Shown here piece by piece: positions 37,313 through 48,365 of a stretch of DNA of 64,000 bases (position 1 is the first letter of the stretch; the number at the start of each line of letters is the position of its first letter). The stretch is from Adenanthera pavonina. Taxonomy: Eukaryota > Streptophyta > Magnoliopsida > Fabales > Fabaceae. The position numbers and the translations under genes are program-made. The stretch is from contig JAIVEN010000008.1 of NCBI GenBank assembly GCA_026686845.1, positions 35,592,501 to 35,656,500 of the forward strand. The letters run 5' to 3'. The notes below the pieces were generated by a model that was given only the letters and a program-made list of their open reading frames with translations, was not told the origin of the DNA and searched no databases.

Positions 37313-39432
37313 GACACGCACACACCCACACACACTTAGTTGGGTTGGCGTTGATAATTTGAAGTACTCACACATTGTCTTACTTTCAAAGCTAACGACT
37401 TCAAAAACTAATAAGGCAAGTATTGCAGACTAACCATGATTCACCAAAGGAAAAATAAAAATGGAATGGTGATTGAAGATCAAATACCTCAAGCTTTCTT
37501 GATTGAGCTTCTGCTTTTGCACTTTGGAGATTAACCCAAGCTTGGATTTTTGCTTCTTCTCTCTGATACCTGCTACACACAATACAAGATTTTAGTACTT
37601 AACTTGAGTATCTGACTCGTGGAACTACAATATGCTGAAACATCAATGTTCAAATAATTACCTTAGGCAACACTTGGTCTTTTCCTCTTCTTCCCATGTA
37701 GCAGCTTTGCAGTCTGAATCAGCTTTCTGGCTGGTGTTATGCCTCAAGCTCTTTGATATCTCCTCCTCCTCCTCCTCCCTTGAGCTCCAATTTGATGTGA
37801 CTGAACCATACTGTGTTCCTAATTGCAGTTTAGCAAAATGGCACTCCTCGAGCTGAATAACATCAATAGTACAGCCAGCGTCGTTTTGGTTTGGTAAGGC
37901 CAGCGGTCCTGACCTGCTAGCAGGAGTGTTATGGCGAGCAGGGGATGAGCTTTTGAAGGGTGTATGGCACCTTGAAGTGGTTGAACTTCCAAGAGGGGTC
38001 ATCTCTGTACCAACATCTCTGTGTTGAACCTCATGAACCATCTCTGTGCAAGCATCTTTCATTGCCTCACCACCAGGGTTTCTGAAAAGAAACGCTTCTT
38101 TGGTTGGCTCGGAATATCTGAATTTAGGCAGAATAGGCTCTGGGTTGTCTGTGAACTTATCTGCATTACAAGTCACTATCTGTCAAAGGGCTTATCTATT
38201 GGTCGAGTTGGAATCAGTTATACCATTTACTTGGGTTCTCTTTCCTAAATTTCTTCAACACAAAAACCTTTTGTTGGTCTTGAAAAGATTATGCTACAGC
38301 TTCTTAGGTTATTTTGTATTACTTTAGAACCTGAGAGCTGTGAATTTGTTCCAATTCTACAAAATTTGATTGCTCTATGAAAGATAAAACATAGTGGTTG
38401 TATCATTTTAGTACCCACCTATGGAACACAGAAATGAGAATTTACAAAATTTAAAATCTTGAACCTACCGACAGTTTTGGTTCCAAAGTTCAGAAAAATT
38501 ATTTACATCACAAATTTTCTTCCAACCATAGGCAACAAAATCCTAAATTGGCACTAGCTACTGTATCGAAATATTGGGCTGCAGACCTTTAACCTAAATA
38601 AAGATCAAAACCTTTACGAAAAGGCAAAAGTTAAAAAAAAACTTAATACTGACAAAATAGATAAAGAGAAAAAAGAATGTAAAAGATGGGTAAGAGCAGA
38701 TTGATTTTGAAGTCAAGATAGTGTGGGTGTTCTAAGTCTAACCTTTTAGCACTATGTCTGTGTTATGGTGGTCCAAAGACACAGACCCTTGAAAGCTGGG
38801 GTCAGCATTCGATACTCTTTCCTCTGTGACCCTCGATTTGTCCGAGAAATCCTCCATTTGAGTCTTAAAGTTGTCACATTGTCTGCTAATCTTTGAAGTT
38901 TCTGATACCTTCATTGGATGAGCAGGAGAGTCATGGCAGGAGCTGCTTATGAGCCATTTCTCTGCATCATCCCATTTCGAAGGGAAGCTCTTCCTGGAAA
39001 GATTTCCAACGCTTGTGAAGCAGAAAACGGGTCTACCAGGAGTAGAAGGAGTCTCCAATCTCCTGTTAGTGACAGAGTTAGACCCTTCTTCTCTCCTCCT
39101 CTGAGCAGAACCCTGAAGTATGCAGCCTCCTCTGCTTTCTGCGCTTCCAGCATTCGACATTGGAAATGACTTGACAAACTCAGAGGTCTCTCTGAGATTA
39201 AGCTTGCAAAGTGGGTCAGGGAATGGGTTCTCTTTACTCCTCCCAAACAGGTCTATCTTGCCCTCTAATTCCTGAAACACAGACCCAAAAGAAGAAGAAG
39301 AAGAAAAATGAGCAATGATTAAAGAATCACCTTCAAACAAAGAACAAACGAATAGAAGTAAAAGAAATGTACCCCATGTGGTGATGAAAACAGAGGCGAA
39401 GGTGGAAAGTATTTGTGGCTGGGGAGATCCAT
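35958..39432 (-). CDS. Remorin family protein with long N-terminal region
   Basis: Five exons on the minus strand: 39432-39373, 39271-38743, 38160-37662, 37569-37488 and 36188-35958. They use GT-AG introns with matching phases and give 466 residues. The start is the ATG of MDLPSHKYFPPSP. KWDDAEKWL (119-127) and HRDVGTEMTP (about 243-252) are signatures of the long plant remorins, as in Arabidopsis At2g02170 and At1g30320. The C-terminal remorin coiled coil runs from about 345 (TWEEEEKTK) to 445. The tail has SCGCFFPC at 453-460, cysteines that could be acylated to hold the protein at the plasma membrane. The N-terminal half is rich in Ser, Thr and Pro and probably disordered. Remorins scaffold plasma-membrane nanodomains; the role of this one is not known. 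An Arabidopsis remorin (At1g53860, from memory) lies near PME1/PME2. Confidence 0.9.
36189..37487 (-). other. Intron 4 of the remorin gene
   Basis: 1.3-kb intron with a (TA)n microsatellite at about 37281-37309 next to a CA-rich patch at 37316-37336. No other feature was recognised. Confidence 0.7.
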
Positions 39433-40799
39433 GGCAGAGGATGTAAAGTGTTTTCTGGGTTCACTGATTTGGGAGAAAAGGAAGGAAGGCAGTGGGCGAA
39501 GTGTGTCCTAGTATTAGTGAAGGAAGGCTCTTCATCATCTCTGTCTGTATTAGGCTTCAAAGGGGCACATAATGAAACAGTGGGTCATGAGAAAGCGACG
39601 GAAGAGGCAGTGGGAACAGCATACCGAACAAGGGAAAAAGGCAGAGACTAATTAGGGATAGGGAGGATCTAAAGTAGAGTTATATAAAATGAGTCACATG
39701 GGACAAAGGCAAAAAAACAGAGACCTCTGTTCCAGGTCAGTGAGGGACACTGCCTTCTCCTGTCTCGAAGAAATATATATTGGATGAGCAAGAAGACGAA
39801 TGAGTACATACATGAAAAGAAGAGGGGGGCTTTGGGAACTGTACGATTGCAGAAATTAAAATCAGAAATAGTATACTACTAATAACGTCTTGGCTGTCAT
39901 GGACTAATAGCTCACTAAGCGTGGTTGTGCATTTCAAAATGTTAGGATCAAGAAAATAAAAATTAAGAGAACCAATAATTGATTAGTTGTTTTATTTTGT
40001 GAAGTTTCATGTTGTTTGTGAACTGTGAATCTGTCTCTTAACCAGATATGGATGCTCTGCATTATTATTAGTCTTACAGGTCACAAGAGCGGATTAAAGT
40101 TAAAATTAGTGAAATATTTTAAATTCTTTAAGAAATCATAATTTTTTTCAAATTTACCCTTATTAAATTTTTTCACTTTTTCTCTGAGAATTAAATAGGA
40201 TATTTTTTTGGGTAATACATAATAAATACTATATTATATTTTAAAAATATTTATATACTTGAAACTAAGTCACAATGTTCTACATTTAGGATCAATGGGA
40301 ATATTACTATATCCAAAATGTAAATGGTGAACTTAAAAAAATAAAGAATAAAAAATGAAAATGAGTTTTTATATATTAATATCTAATATTATATATTTAT
40401 ACATAATTAACTTGATTTACTAGTTAATATCCTTTGGATCCCAAAACAATAAACACAACACAATTGATGGGCATCAGTTATTTATTTACTTATTTATTAG
40501 GGAAAATTCTAAATAAATACTATGGAAAAAGGATATTTTCAAAAAATTACCACAATTTATCCTAATTCCAAATAAATATCAAAGTTTATAATTGAAATTA
40601 AAATTAGAAGGTGAAAGATCAAAATATCTTTCCTATGTAAAAAACTAATTTGCAAGGGATAATAATATATTTACAAGTGATAACAGTATATTTGCAAGTG
40701 ATATGTATTTATTTACCAATGATACATGTTTATTTGCAAGTTATAATTTATAAATAAACTTATTTCACTTATAAATATACTATTATTATTTCTAAATGT
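39433..40799. other. Remorin upstream region and AT-rich intergenic DNA
   Basis: 39433-39700 is the likely remorin promoter and leader. The rest is AT-rich. A cluster of AATA-, TTTAC- and TTTGCAAGTGATA-type words at about 40640-40790 forms a loose local repeat. No gene is seen. Confidence 0.4.
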
Positions 40800-40807
40800 G
40801 TTATTTA

Positions 40808-40990
40808 TAGGGCTGTGCACTAACCCGGGAAACCCGGTAAACCCGGACCGGCCCAGTTAAATCGGGTCGGGTTGGGCCGGTTCAAAATGGGAGCGGGGAG
40901 AAAGGGTTAAAATTTCGGGTTATTTTTAACCGGTCCGGTCCGGGTTATGGGTTAGATAGTCGGTCCCAATATACCCCGGCCCGATTAACC
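40808..40990. repeat. Left terminal and subterminal repeats of the hAT element
   Basis: The terminal TAGGGCTGTGCAC is followed by repeated AACCCGG, CCGGACCGG, GGGTCGGGT and GGGCCGGTT words in both orientations. The GC content is far above the surroundings. The matching right-hand region is 46835-47021. Confidence 0.7.
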
Positions 40991-42471
40991 CATAAAGTAA
41001 TATGTTAAAAAAATCCCCCAGGTTCCCCTTTGTCATTGCGTTGCCGTTTTGAACTCTGAAGGAAGAGAAGATATCACATCACAAATTGACAATGATCATT
41101 CAGAATTGAGATTTCTAGCCCTAAACTCTGCGGCTCTGCACAATCGAACCCTGCAGCATCAGCGACATTTTCCTCTCCTTCTTGGAGGTAAAACGTAGAT
41201 CTACTTCAAATAAAATTTTCCTCTGCTTACTTGCTCAGTTGCTAGGTTCTTTGCATCAGCCTCTCAATAACAGTGAGTTTTCTAACTCACTCTTCCTCTT
41301 AGCAGTGCAGTCTCGTAGCTCACCGTTCTTTCTCTCGACGTCGTAGATTCGCAGCTCACCGGTATTCTTTTCTTCGTGCCTTCATAGTTCACAACTTCAC
41401 GGTGAGCTTTCTATTCACTAATGTTTTCAACTTTCAGTTATGTCTTCTAGTTCTCGAATCTTACTGTGATCAATAACAATAATGCGTGTGTGTGTGTGTG
41501 TGTCTCATATATATATATATATGGTCCACACGGAGATGGACACCACTGTTCCTTTTCGTTCACCAGTATGCCTCGCTCTTCTCTTTCCGTGTGCGATTGC
41601 AGTTGCAGGACACACGATAATGAATATTTTTATGAATCACATCAAGCTAATTAAGTAATTATTAAGTAAAGATTATTGTGATTTAATTATGTGAGTTTGT
41701 TATGGATTATATATACATAACCCTTGTATGTGCTCTCTCTCTTGTCCTGTAAGAAAGTCAAAGCTAGCATGGACGCAGTAACTTTTCACTATTTTGTTTA
41801 CAGACTCTTGGAGTGTCATTTGAATTTTCAACTTCTGTTTTAGCTCCATACCAATATAAAACAAATAAACGATAGAATTATAAACAACTGGAAAAAAAAG
41901 AAGCAAAACATCAGAATATTGAGACAGCCTGTTAGCAAAACATCGGCCTTTTTATGGTTATAGGGTGATCACGCTTGGCAAGCCTGTTAGCTTCTTTTTT
42001 TGGACTTCCAGGAATCTATTTAACGTGGCAATCAGCACATTGAGACAGCAAGTGTTGATATTCCCCCTTCTAGGCTTATACCTAAATATAGAAATATTAA
42101 AATTAGTTTTGAGGGAACCATAAGAGAACATTTGCTACGTTACAAGACAATGGCAGAATTAGTTTTGAGGACACACATATATGAGGCATTGAAAGACCAA
42201 AAAGCATTAAAAAGCCAAAAAGGAATTCAGTGAATAAGTGTTTCCAAACCCTTTCCTATTCATGGCTGGTTTTCTATTGCTTTCTTATATACTTAAATTC
42301 ATGACATATATGAGAATGTGAGGCAAGAAATCTTTGTCTTTGCTCTAATTTTATATATGTTAGCAAAATCAAGACCTGTTTTATTATTGTACTAACTCAC
42401 ATAATTATTTGGTTAGTCTTTCATATAAATTTTAGTTCTAATGTATTTATAATTGAATTGCAGAAAAATCA

Positions 42472-44922
42472 ATGGATAATCTTGAGTCCCAAATTCCAAC
42501 TAGTGGGGCACCAAATGACACAATTCAGACAAGTGATCTTCCTTCAAGTACACCAGGTGGTGCTGGTACTGCAATTGCTTCAAACACACCTGGTGGTGGT
42601 TCTTTTCCTTTAGAAACCCCGGGTATTGCTTCTACTCCTTCAGAAACTCTTGGATTTCTTTGTACTGGTTCAGAAACTCCCACTAGTGCTGTTAATCCTT
42701 CAGAAGCAGCTGGTGGTTCTTCTACTCCTTCAGAAGCACAAGCAGCAGCTGCTAATAATCCCATTCGTAAACCACCATTGAAGAAGTCACCGGTTTGGCA
42801 GCATTTTATCATGCTTCCTTTGGATGAGACAAATGGCAAACCTAGAGCAGTATGTAAATATTGTGAGACTTCTTATGCTGCTGACTCAAACAAGCACGGC
42901 ACCGGGACTTTAAAGAGGCACCTTGAGAAATGCATGAAGAATCCATATAGGAAAAAAAATCAGACAATCCTGGCATACACTGAGACATCATCAGGAGATG
43001 GGTCTGTGGGCTCAACCAGAAGCTTAGTTCCTCACACTTACAGTTTAGAGGCATGTCGTCGAGCCTTGGCAGAGTTTGTGATATGTGATGAGCAATCTTT
43101 TCGTGTGGTGGAAGGACGGGGGTTTCGCAAATATAGCAACACTCTTGAGCCTAGATTCCCAGTTCCATCTAGATTCACAATTGCTCGAGACTGTTTAAAA
43201 TTGTTTGATAATGAAGGGGCGCAATTGAAAACATATCTAAGAAAATCTTGTAGCCGTGTGTGTCTCACAACTGATACATGGACGTCTGTGCAAAACTTTT
43301 ACTATATGGCTCTCACAGCACATTTCATTGATGAAAATTGGCAGCTACAAAAGCGCATCCTGAACTTTGTAAACATTGACAATCATAAGGGTGAAACAGT
43401 TGGTAAGGCCATAGAAAAGTGTTTGTTGAATTGGGGGATTGAAAAAGTATTCACAATCACTGTTGATAATGCAAGCTCTAATGACACAACAGTGGCATAT
43501 TTGAAGAAGCGATTGAAAAATTGGAATGGCTTGGTGTGCAATGGTGATTATCTTCATATGAGGTGTTGTGCCCATATTCTTAACTTAGTGGTGAATGATG
43601 GACTGAAAGATATGGATAACTCTATCAGCGCCATTCGTCAAGCTATCAAGTATGTTAGATCATCACCTTCAAGATTTCAAGCTTTTAAAAATCTTGTTGA
43701 CGCAGAAAGGATAGAGTCAAAGAGTCTTGTGTCCTTAGATGTTCCTACCAGGTGGAACTCCACCTATCTTATGTTACAAACAGCTTTGAAGTTTCAAAAT
43801 GTCTTCAATCGAATGGAAGATGAAGATGATGGGTACGTTGCTCATTTTATGGAAGATTCACGCCGGGGAAACCCTCCTGGGCCTATGGATTGGAGGAAGG
43901 TAGAGGTGTTTGTTGCATTTCTATCCTTTTTCTATTCAAGCACTTTGAAATTCTCTGGATCATTGCATGTGACATCTAATACTGCCTTTCTTGAACTTGT
44001 CACCATCCAAGAGGTATTGCAATCAAACACTTTTGATATGACTAATTCTATTACTTCTGATATGGCTAAAAGAATGAAGGCCAAATATGACAAGTACTGG
44101 GGGAAGCCTGATAATTTGAATCCTTTATTGGTTATGGGTGCTGTCTTGGATCCTAGATATAAACTAGGCTTTGTGAGTACCTCCTTTCGAGAGTTGTATG
44201 AGGACCCTGAATTGTGCAAGGCTATGGAGATAAAAGTAAAGGATGCATTATATCGGTTGTATGATGAATATTCACAGCTTGGGGGTAATGCTAATGAACA
44301 ATTAGAAAGTTGTATCTCTGAAGATAGTGGTCTATCTACCAATTCAGATTCATCAAGGTTTTCAAGTGCACCAATTAAGATACCTGGCAAAATCTTGGGT
44401 CAATGGGAAACTTCAAAAAAATTGAAAGTTAGCTTAGATCACACATCAGAGGTTGAACGGTATCTTGCAGATAGTGAAGTTCAAGATAGTCCTTCTTTTA
44501 ACATCTTGAGTTGGTAGAAAGCAAATGCATCAAAATATAAAATCCTTTCTCTCATTGCACGAGATGTTTTAGCAATTCCAGTGTCCACAGTCGCTTCAGA
44601 ATCTGCTTATAGCACTAGTGGACGTGTGCTTGATCCTATCCGAAGCTCATTAAAAGCAAGGACACTTGAATTACTCATTTGTCGTCAAAATTGGCTTGAC
44701 CCTGGTACAACTGTCAACATTGATCCTCGTGACTATGAAGGCATAGATGAGGAGGATGTGGATGGAATAATTGCTAAAGGTTTGTTCATATTTTGTTCAT
44801 TTGCAATTTAATCTGAAATCCTCTCTTCATTACCATATTTGTAATCTTTTATAATTCTCTTATTTTTTTAAACCTTTACAGATCCTCAAGCTGGAGCTGC
44901 TCTTCCAACTGGTCCAATTTAA
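42472..44922 (+). pseudogene. hAT transposase (BED zinc finger, RNase H fold, hAT dimerisation), one nonsense codon
   Basis: Exons 42472-44779 and 44882-44922 are joined in phase 1 and would give 782 residues but for TAG at 44515-44517 (codon 682), where the family has Trp in a DILSWWK-type motif. Residues 10-95 hold loose repeats with TPGG and TPSE. The BED zinc finger is at about 103-160 (VWQHF, CKYC, H-x-C), then LTTDTWTSVQN (263-273) of the RNase H-like core, CAHILNLVV, and after the stop the C-terminal dimerisation domain with STVASESAYSTSGRVL. The text resembles plant Ac-clade and RICESLEEPER-type proteins. A product stopping at 681 would lack the dimerisation domain. The leader has its own intron, ending at 42463. 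Apart from the stop the frame is open, so decay is recent or the stop is an error or read through. Confidence 0.88.
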
Positions 44923-45483
44923 GCTTGTTATGTTTTATGTTGTTGAGTTTTTAGTCATGTTTAAGATAATGTTGTATTGTCTTTAGTGGAGTTGTCATGA
45001 AACTGATGGGTTGTGTTGTGTGGCTTTTGTAGTATTTAATGGAGTTGTTATGCCTTGTCTTTATTGGATTTGTGATGAAACTAATGGTGATGCATTATGT
45101 TACATTGTAGACTTGATGTTGGATTATATTGTTCTTTTAGTTATGATTAAACTAATGGTGATTTTACGTTGTCTTTATCTTGTCTATTGTTGGATTGATG
45201 GATTAGGCCTCATGCCATTACTGTCATTACTCATTAGTTTAGTTGGTCCTCTGTTTAAATTTTTCTAAAACTGCAGAGAAAAGGTGTGTGTAGCTGTACA
45301 ATGGTTTAACCATTGATTCATCATGAGAATTTCAATCCACAGGTTATTGATTTGGTAGGTTCTTCTACATTGTTAATAATAATGATATATTGCTTGGGAA
45401 AGTGCAAAATTTGCTAGAACTAATCTAAAATTACCCTGCTATGATATTACCGATTATTGCATTGGATTATTATTACCATGCAG

Positions 45484-45678
45484 AACGAATTAGATTGTTA
45501 ATTGATTCTGCAATGAAACTTGTTGTCTCCCAGATTCCAGAGGTTTTAGTAGATGATAGGAGAGAAGCATTGTTTAGAGCAAGCAATCATGCATTGGCAA
45601 GGGGAGTGACAACAGTTGTTGACATGGGAAGATATTTTCCAGGGGTGTCATCTGATCGTTCTTGGGAGGATTTTGCAG
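45484..45678 (+). pseudogene. Captured host exon: amidohydrolase (LAF3/YtcJ-like) fragment inside the hAT element
   Basis: A 195-nt open exon is bounded by CATGCAG| and GCAG|GTTATA. It encodes LLIDSAMKLV, IPEVLVDDRREALFRASNHA, RGVTTVVDMGRYFPG and SWEDF, which match the plant amidohydrolase family that includes Arabidopsis LAF3 (LONG AFTER FAR-RED 3), as I remember it. Such proteins have nothing to do with transposition. It lies between the transposase and the right end of the element, on the same strand, so it was probably picked up by the transposon. The exon is phase 1 at both ends, and the transposase intron donor at 44780 is also phase 1, so splicing the two together would stay in frame. 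No other exon of the source gene was recognised; the 45750-46800 flank may be its intron DNA. Confidence 0.75.
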
Positions 45679-46834
45679 GTTATAATATTAAATTGAGTTA
45701 GATGTATTTCTAATGACATTCATTCATTTTATATGGTTTTTCAATAGTGTACTTATTTTCCATAAAGGAAAAACTGTTGAAAACTTTAAAGAACCTGTAG
45801 TTATGGCTATGTTGCACTGAATGGTGAGCTACGATTCAGAAAGCTTGATTAATCCATTAAAATGCAACAAAACACAAAATAATGGGTTAAAGTTTGAGAC
45901 ATCAAGATTCTGGCTTGTCTAATTTCATTTTCAGAATACTTTGGGATGGCCTTCATTAACTTGATTGTTTATCTTTTTTCTGAACTTTGCAAATGTTTAT
46001 CAATGGGCAGATTCATTGTTGAAAATGAAAGTTCGAGTTTGTTTATTTTTTTCAATGGAGACATGGTCATGTTTAGCTATATGATTCTATTCTGACTTGT
46101 ACTTAAATGGAGCATGGTCCAAACTAATGCTAAGGATTAGAATTCATGGTTGTATGCTCTTCTGTAGGTCATCAAGTAGGTTCTTCAAGTTTCCATCATC
46201 CTCCATTATGTGCAATGTAGGTTGTAGAGAGAAATATTGGAATTCTAATGAATGACAGCTGAAGTTCCTTTACATAGAATAATATAGATATTATATAATG
46301 GCTGTTTTGGCACATTGATGTTATATATCTTCCATGGGTAGTTTTGGCCTTCTTGACTCCTCACTAGGATTGTTTCCTTCTCCTGGTTATGCCAAATGTG
46401 CATTGTTAACTTAATATATGACAATGTTTAGTTCCATGTTAATTTTGTAATGGCTTAATGGTTCAACTATTTTGTAGGGATTATTATATTTATATGATTA
46501 CTGCTAGCTCATTTCATTGAGGGGGTCAAGCAAAGACAATCAGTTTTATAGAAGAAATTATGATAGCTTGTTTAGCTCCCAAAGCAATGGTATGTCTCTC
46601 TGGTATTGATCTCTATTTGTCAGAAATGTTTTACATGTCTTATTTGTTAACCAAATTTCATTAAATAAATTGATAATCTTCATTTTTATTGGAGTTGGTG
46701 GATCTAGATCATTATGTATGAATAATATCTAATGTGATAATGTTAGTATATATTTTGTTTTATAACAATTTCTGATATGATTTATGAATAAATTGATAAT
46801 CTTTATTTTTATTGGAGTTGGTGCTACGTGCATT

Positions 46835-47021
46835 GGGTTGGGTTGGGCTATTTTGTGCTGTGGGTTACCCCGGCCCAACCCAACCCAGCCCGGAACCCAC
46901 TGGGCCGGGTTACTTCGGGCCGGTCCACCAGGCCGGGCTAAAAACCCAGCCCATAGCACATAACAGGCTGGGCTGCGGGTTCTATAAAACCCGGCCCCGG
47001 ACCGGCCCATGCTCAGCCCTA
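46835..47021. repeat. Right terminal and subterminal repeats of the hAT element
   Basis: GC-rich array of GGCCGGG, CCCGGCCC, AACCCAGCCC and related words in both orientations. It ends AGCCCTA directly before the target duplication. Confidence 0.7.
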
Positions 47022-47029
47022 GTTATTTA

Positions 47030-47744
47030 TATAAGGAGGATATTTTTATTTTTTTTAATTATAATTTTTAGTTTTTTTTAGAATTAGGGTGAATTGAAAT
47101 AATTTTTAGAAATATTTTATTTTCTTGATATTTATCTAAAATTTTCTCTATTTATTATTTATTGTCATTAGCATGGAGTACACTCCATGTGGTGTTTCAG
47201 TTACGGGAACCAGGGGAAAGAAAAGGGGAAAGGAATTTGAGCATTTTAAATTCAAGTTCTTTATATAAAAAATTTTCTGAGTTTAAAAATATTTAGAATA
47301 TTTTGAAAACTAAAAATTTAAAAACAAAGTTTTTATCCCAAAACTTTTTAATAATTTTAAGTTTTAAGAGTATTTAATTTAATATGTATATATAAAATAT
47401 GAAATTTGTATCAAGTACATAATGTGACTTGTCTTGTACTTTTTATGCAGTGCATGAAAAATGTGTCAAATTTACATATTAAAATGTTATTGTAATTGTC
47501 CACAAAAATGTTGCTGCAATTTTCTTCCTTTTTTTCATTTAAAAAAAAACAATAGGTATGGATCAATCAAGAACCTAGCTTATATCTGATGGTACTGATT
47601 TTGTTTTTAGGCCAACGATGATACATGTTGTTTAGGGTTAGCCTTCTTTATTTTTCTGCTCTCACTTTTTTCTTAAAAAAAATGATATTACTAATTTTTT
47701 TAATACCAAAATCACACTACCAATGGTTATGGTAGGTTAAATAC
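47030..47744. other. AT-rich intergenic DNA right of the hAT element
   Basis: No gene is seen. TTTTAATTATAATTTTTAG-type text at 47040-47150 echoes AT-rich words seen left of the element near 40490-40600 and is probably old host sequence. Confidence 0.35.
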
Positions 47745-48365
47745 AATAAATTAAAAACCAGACCAGCTGATTCTACAGGTCTGACCGGGAACCAATCCCT
47801 GGTCTGGTCTAGTCATAGAAGTAGACTGGAGATTTTAAGAATTGGCCAATAACCGGTCAAAACCGATATGAACTGGTCCAGGTTTTTTTTTTTTACATTT
47901 TTTAAAATATTTTTGAAAATAAAATAACATTATTTTTAGTATTAAGTAGTATTTTTTTGTATATTTTTTTTATTTTTATATTATAATATGTTATATGTAT
48001 TATTATGATGCATTATTATTAATAATGATAAATTTACTTAATAAATAATATAAAAATAGAATATCAATTGACTATTTTAAATTCAAAATATAATTATAAA
48101 TAAATATTAACTTGTTTATATTTTAATATTATATTGTAAAACTTATTAATAATATTTTTAATTTTCTATATATTATTAAATTTACTTTTTATCCTAAAAT
48201 GAACATTAATTTTGTGATTATAGATATATATCCTTTATATTTTTTATCTAAATTATTTAAAATCTATCAATTTATTTACCATCAGTCTGACCCTGATCCG
48301 ACCACTAGATCTTGAATACTTACCTCATTTGGTTCAATGGCCGATTCGATACTTTGGTTAAATAA
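47745..48365. repeat. Dispersed AT-rich repeat with CCGGT-type flanks, copy 2
   Basis: Same core as 17885-18450: ATTATTATGATGCATTATTATT, AATAATGATAAATTTACTTA, TAATAAATAATATAAAAATA. The left flank has AAAAACCAGACC, GGTCTGACCGG and AACCGGTCAAAACCGAT. The right flank has ATCCGACC and GGTTCAATGGCCGATTCG. The flanks are partly inverted, as in non-autonomous hAT-type elements, but have drifted too far to define exact ends. Confidence 0.6.

Larger units (their letters stand above)
40808..47021 (+). mobile_element. Complete hAT transposon (6.2 kb) with a captured host exon
   Basis: Ends: TAGGGCTGTGCAC at the left and, read inward from the right, TAGGGCTGAGCATGGG. An identical 8-bp target duplication GTTATTTA flanks it at 40800-40807 and 47022-47029, the size made by hAT elements. 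About 170 bases at each end are rich in CCGG/AACCCGG words in both orientations, like subterminal transposase-binding repeats. Inside are a non-coding leader with at least one intron (acceptor at 42461-42463), a transposase gene (42472-44922) and an amidohydrolase-like exon (45484-45678). The preserved target duplication and little-altered transposase suggest fairly recent insertion. One in-frame stop makes it non-autonomous as it stands. Confidence 0.92.

Noticed and set aside
42525..44390. Several minus-strand frames inside the hAT element
   Set aside because: Antisense to the transposase exon.
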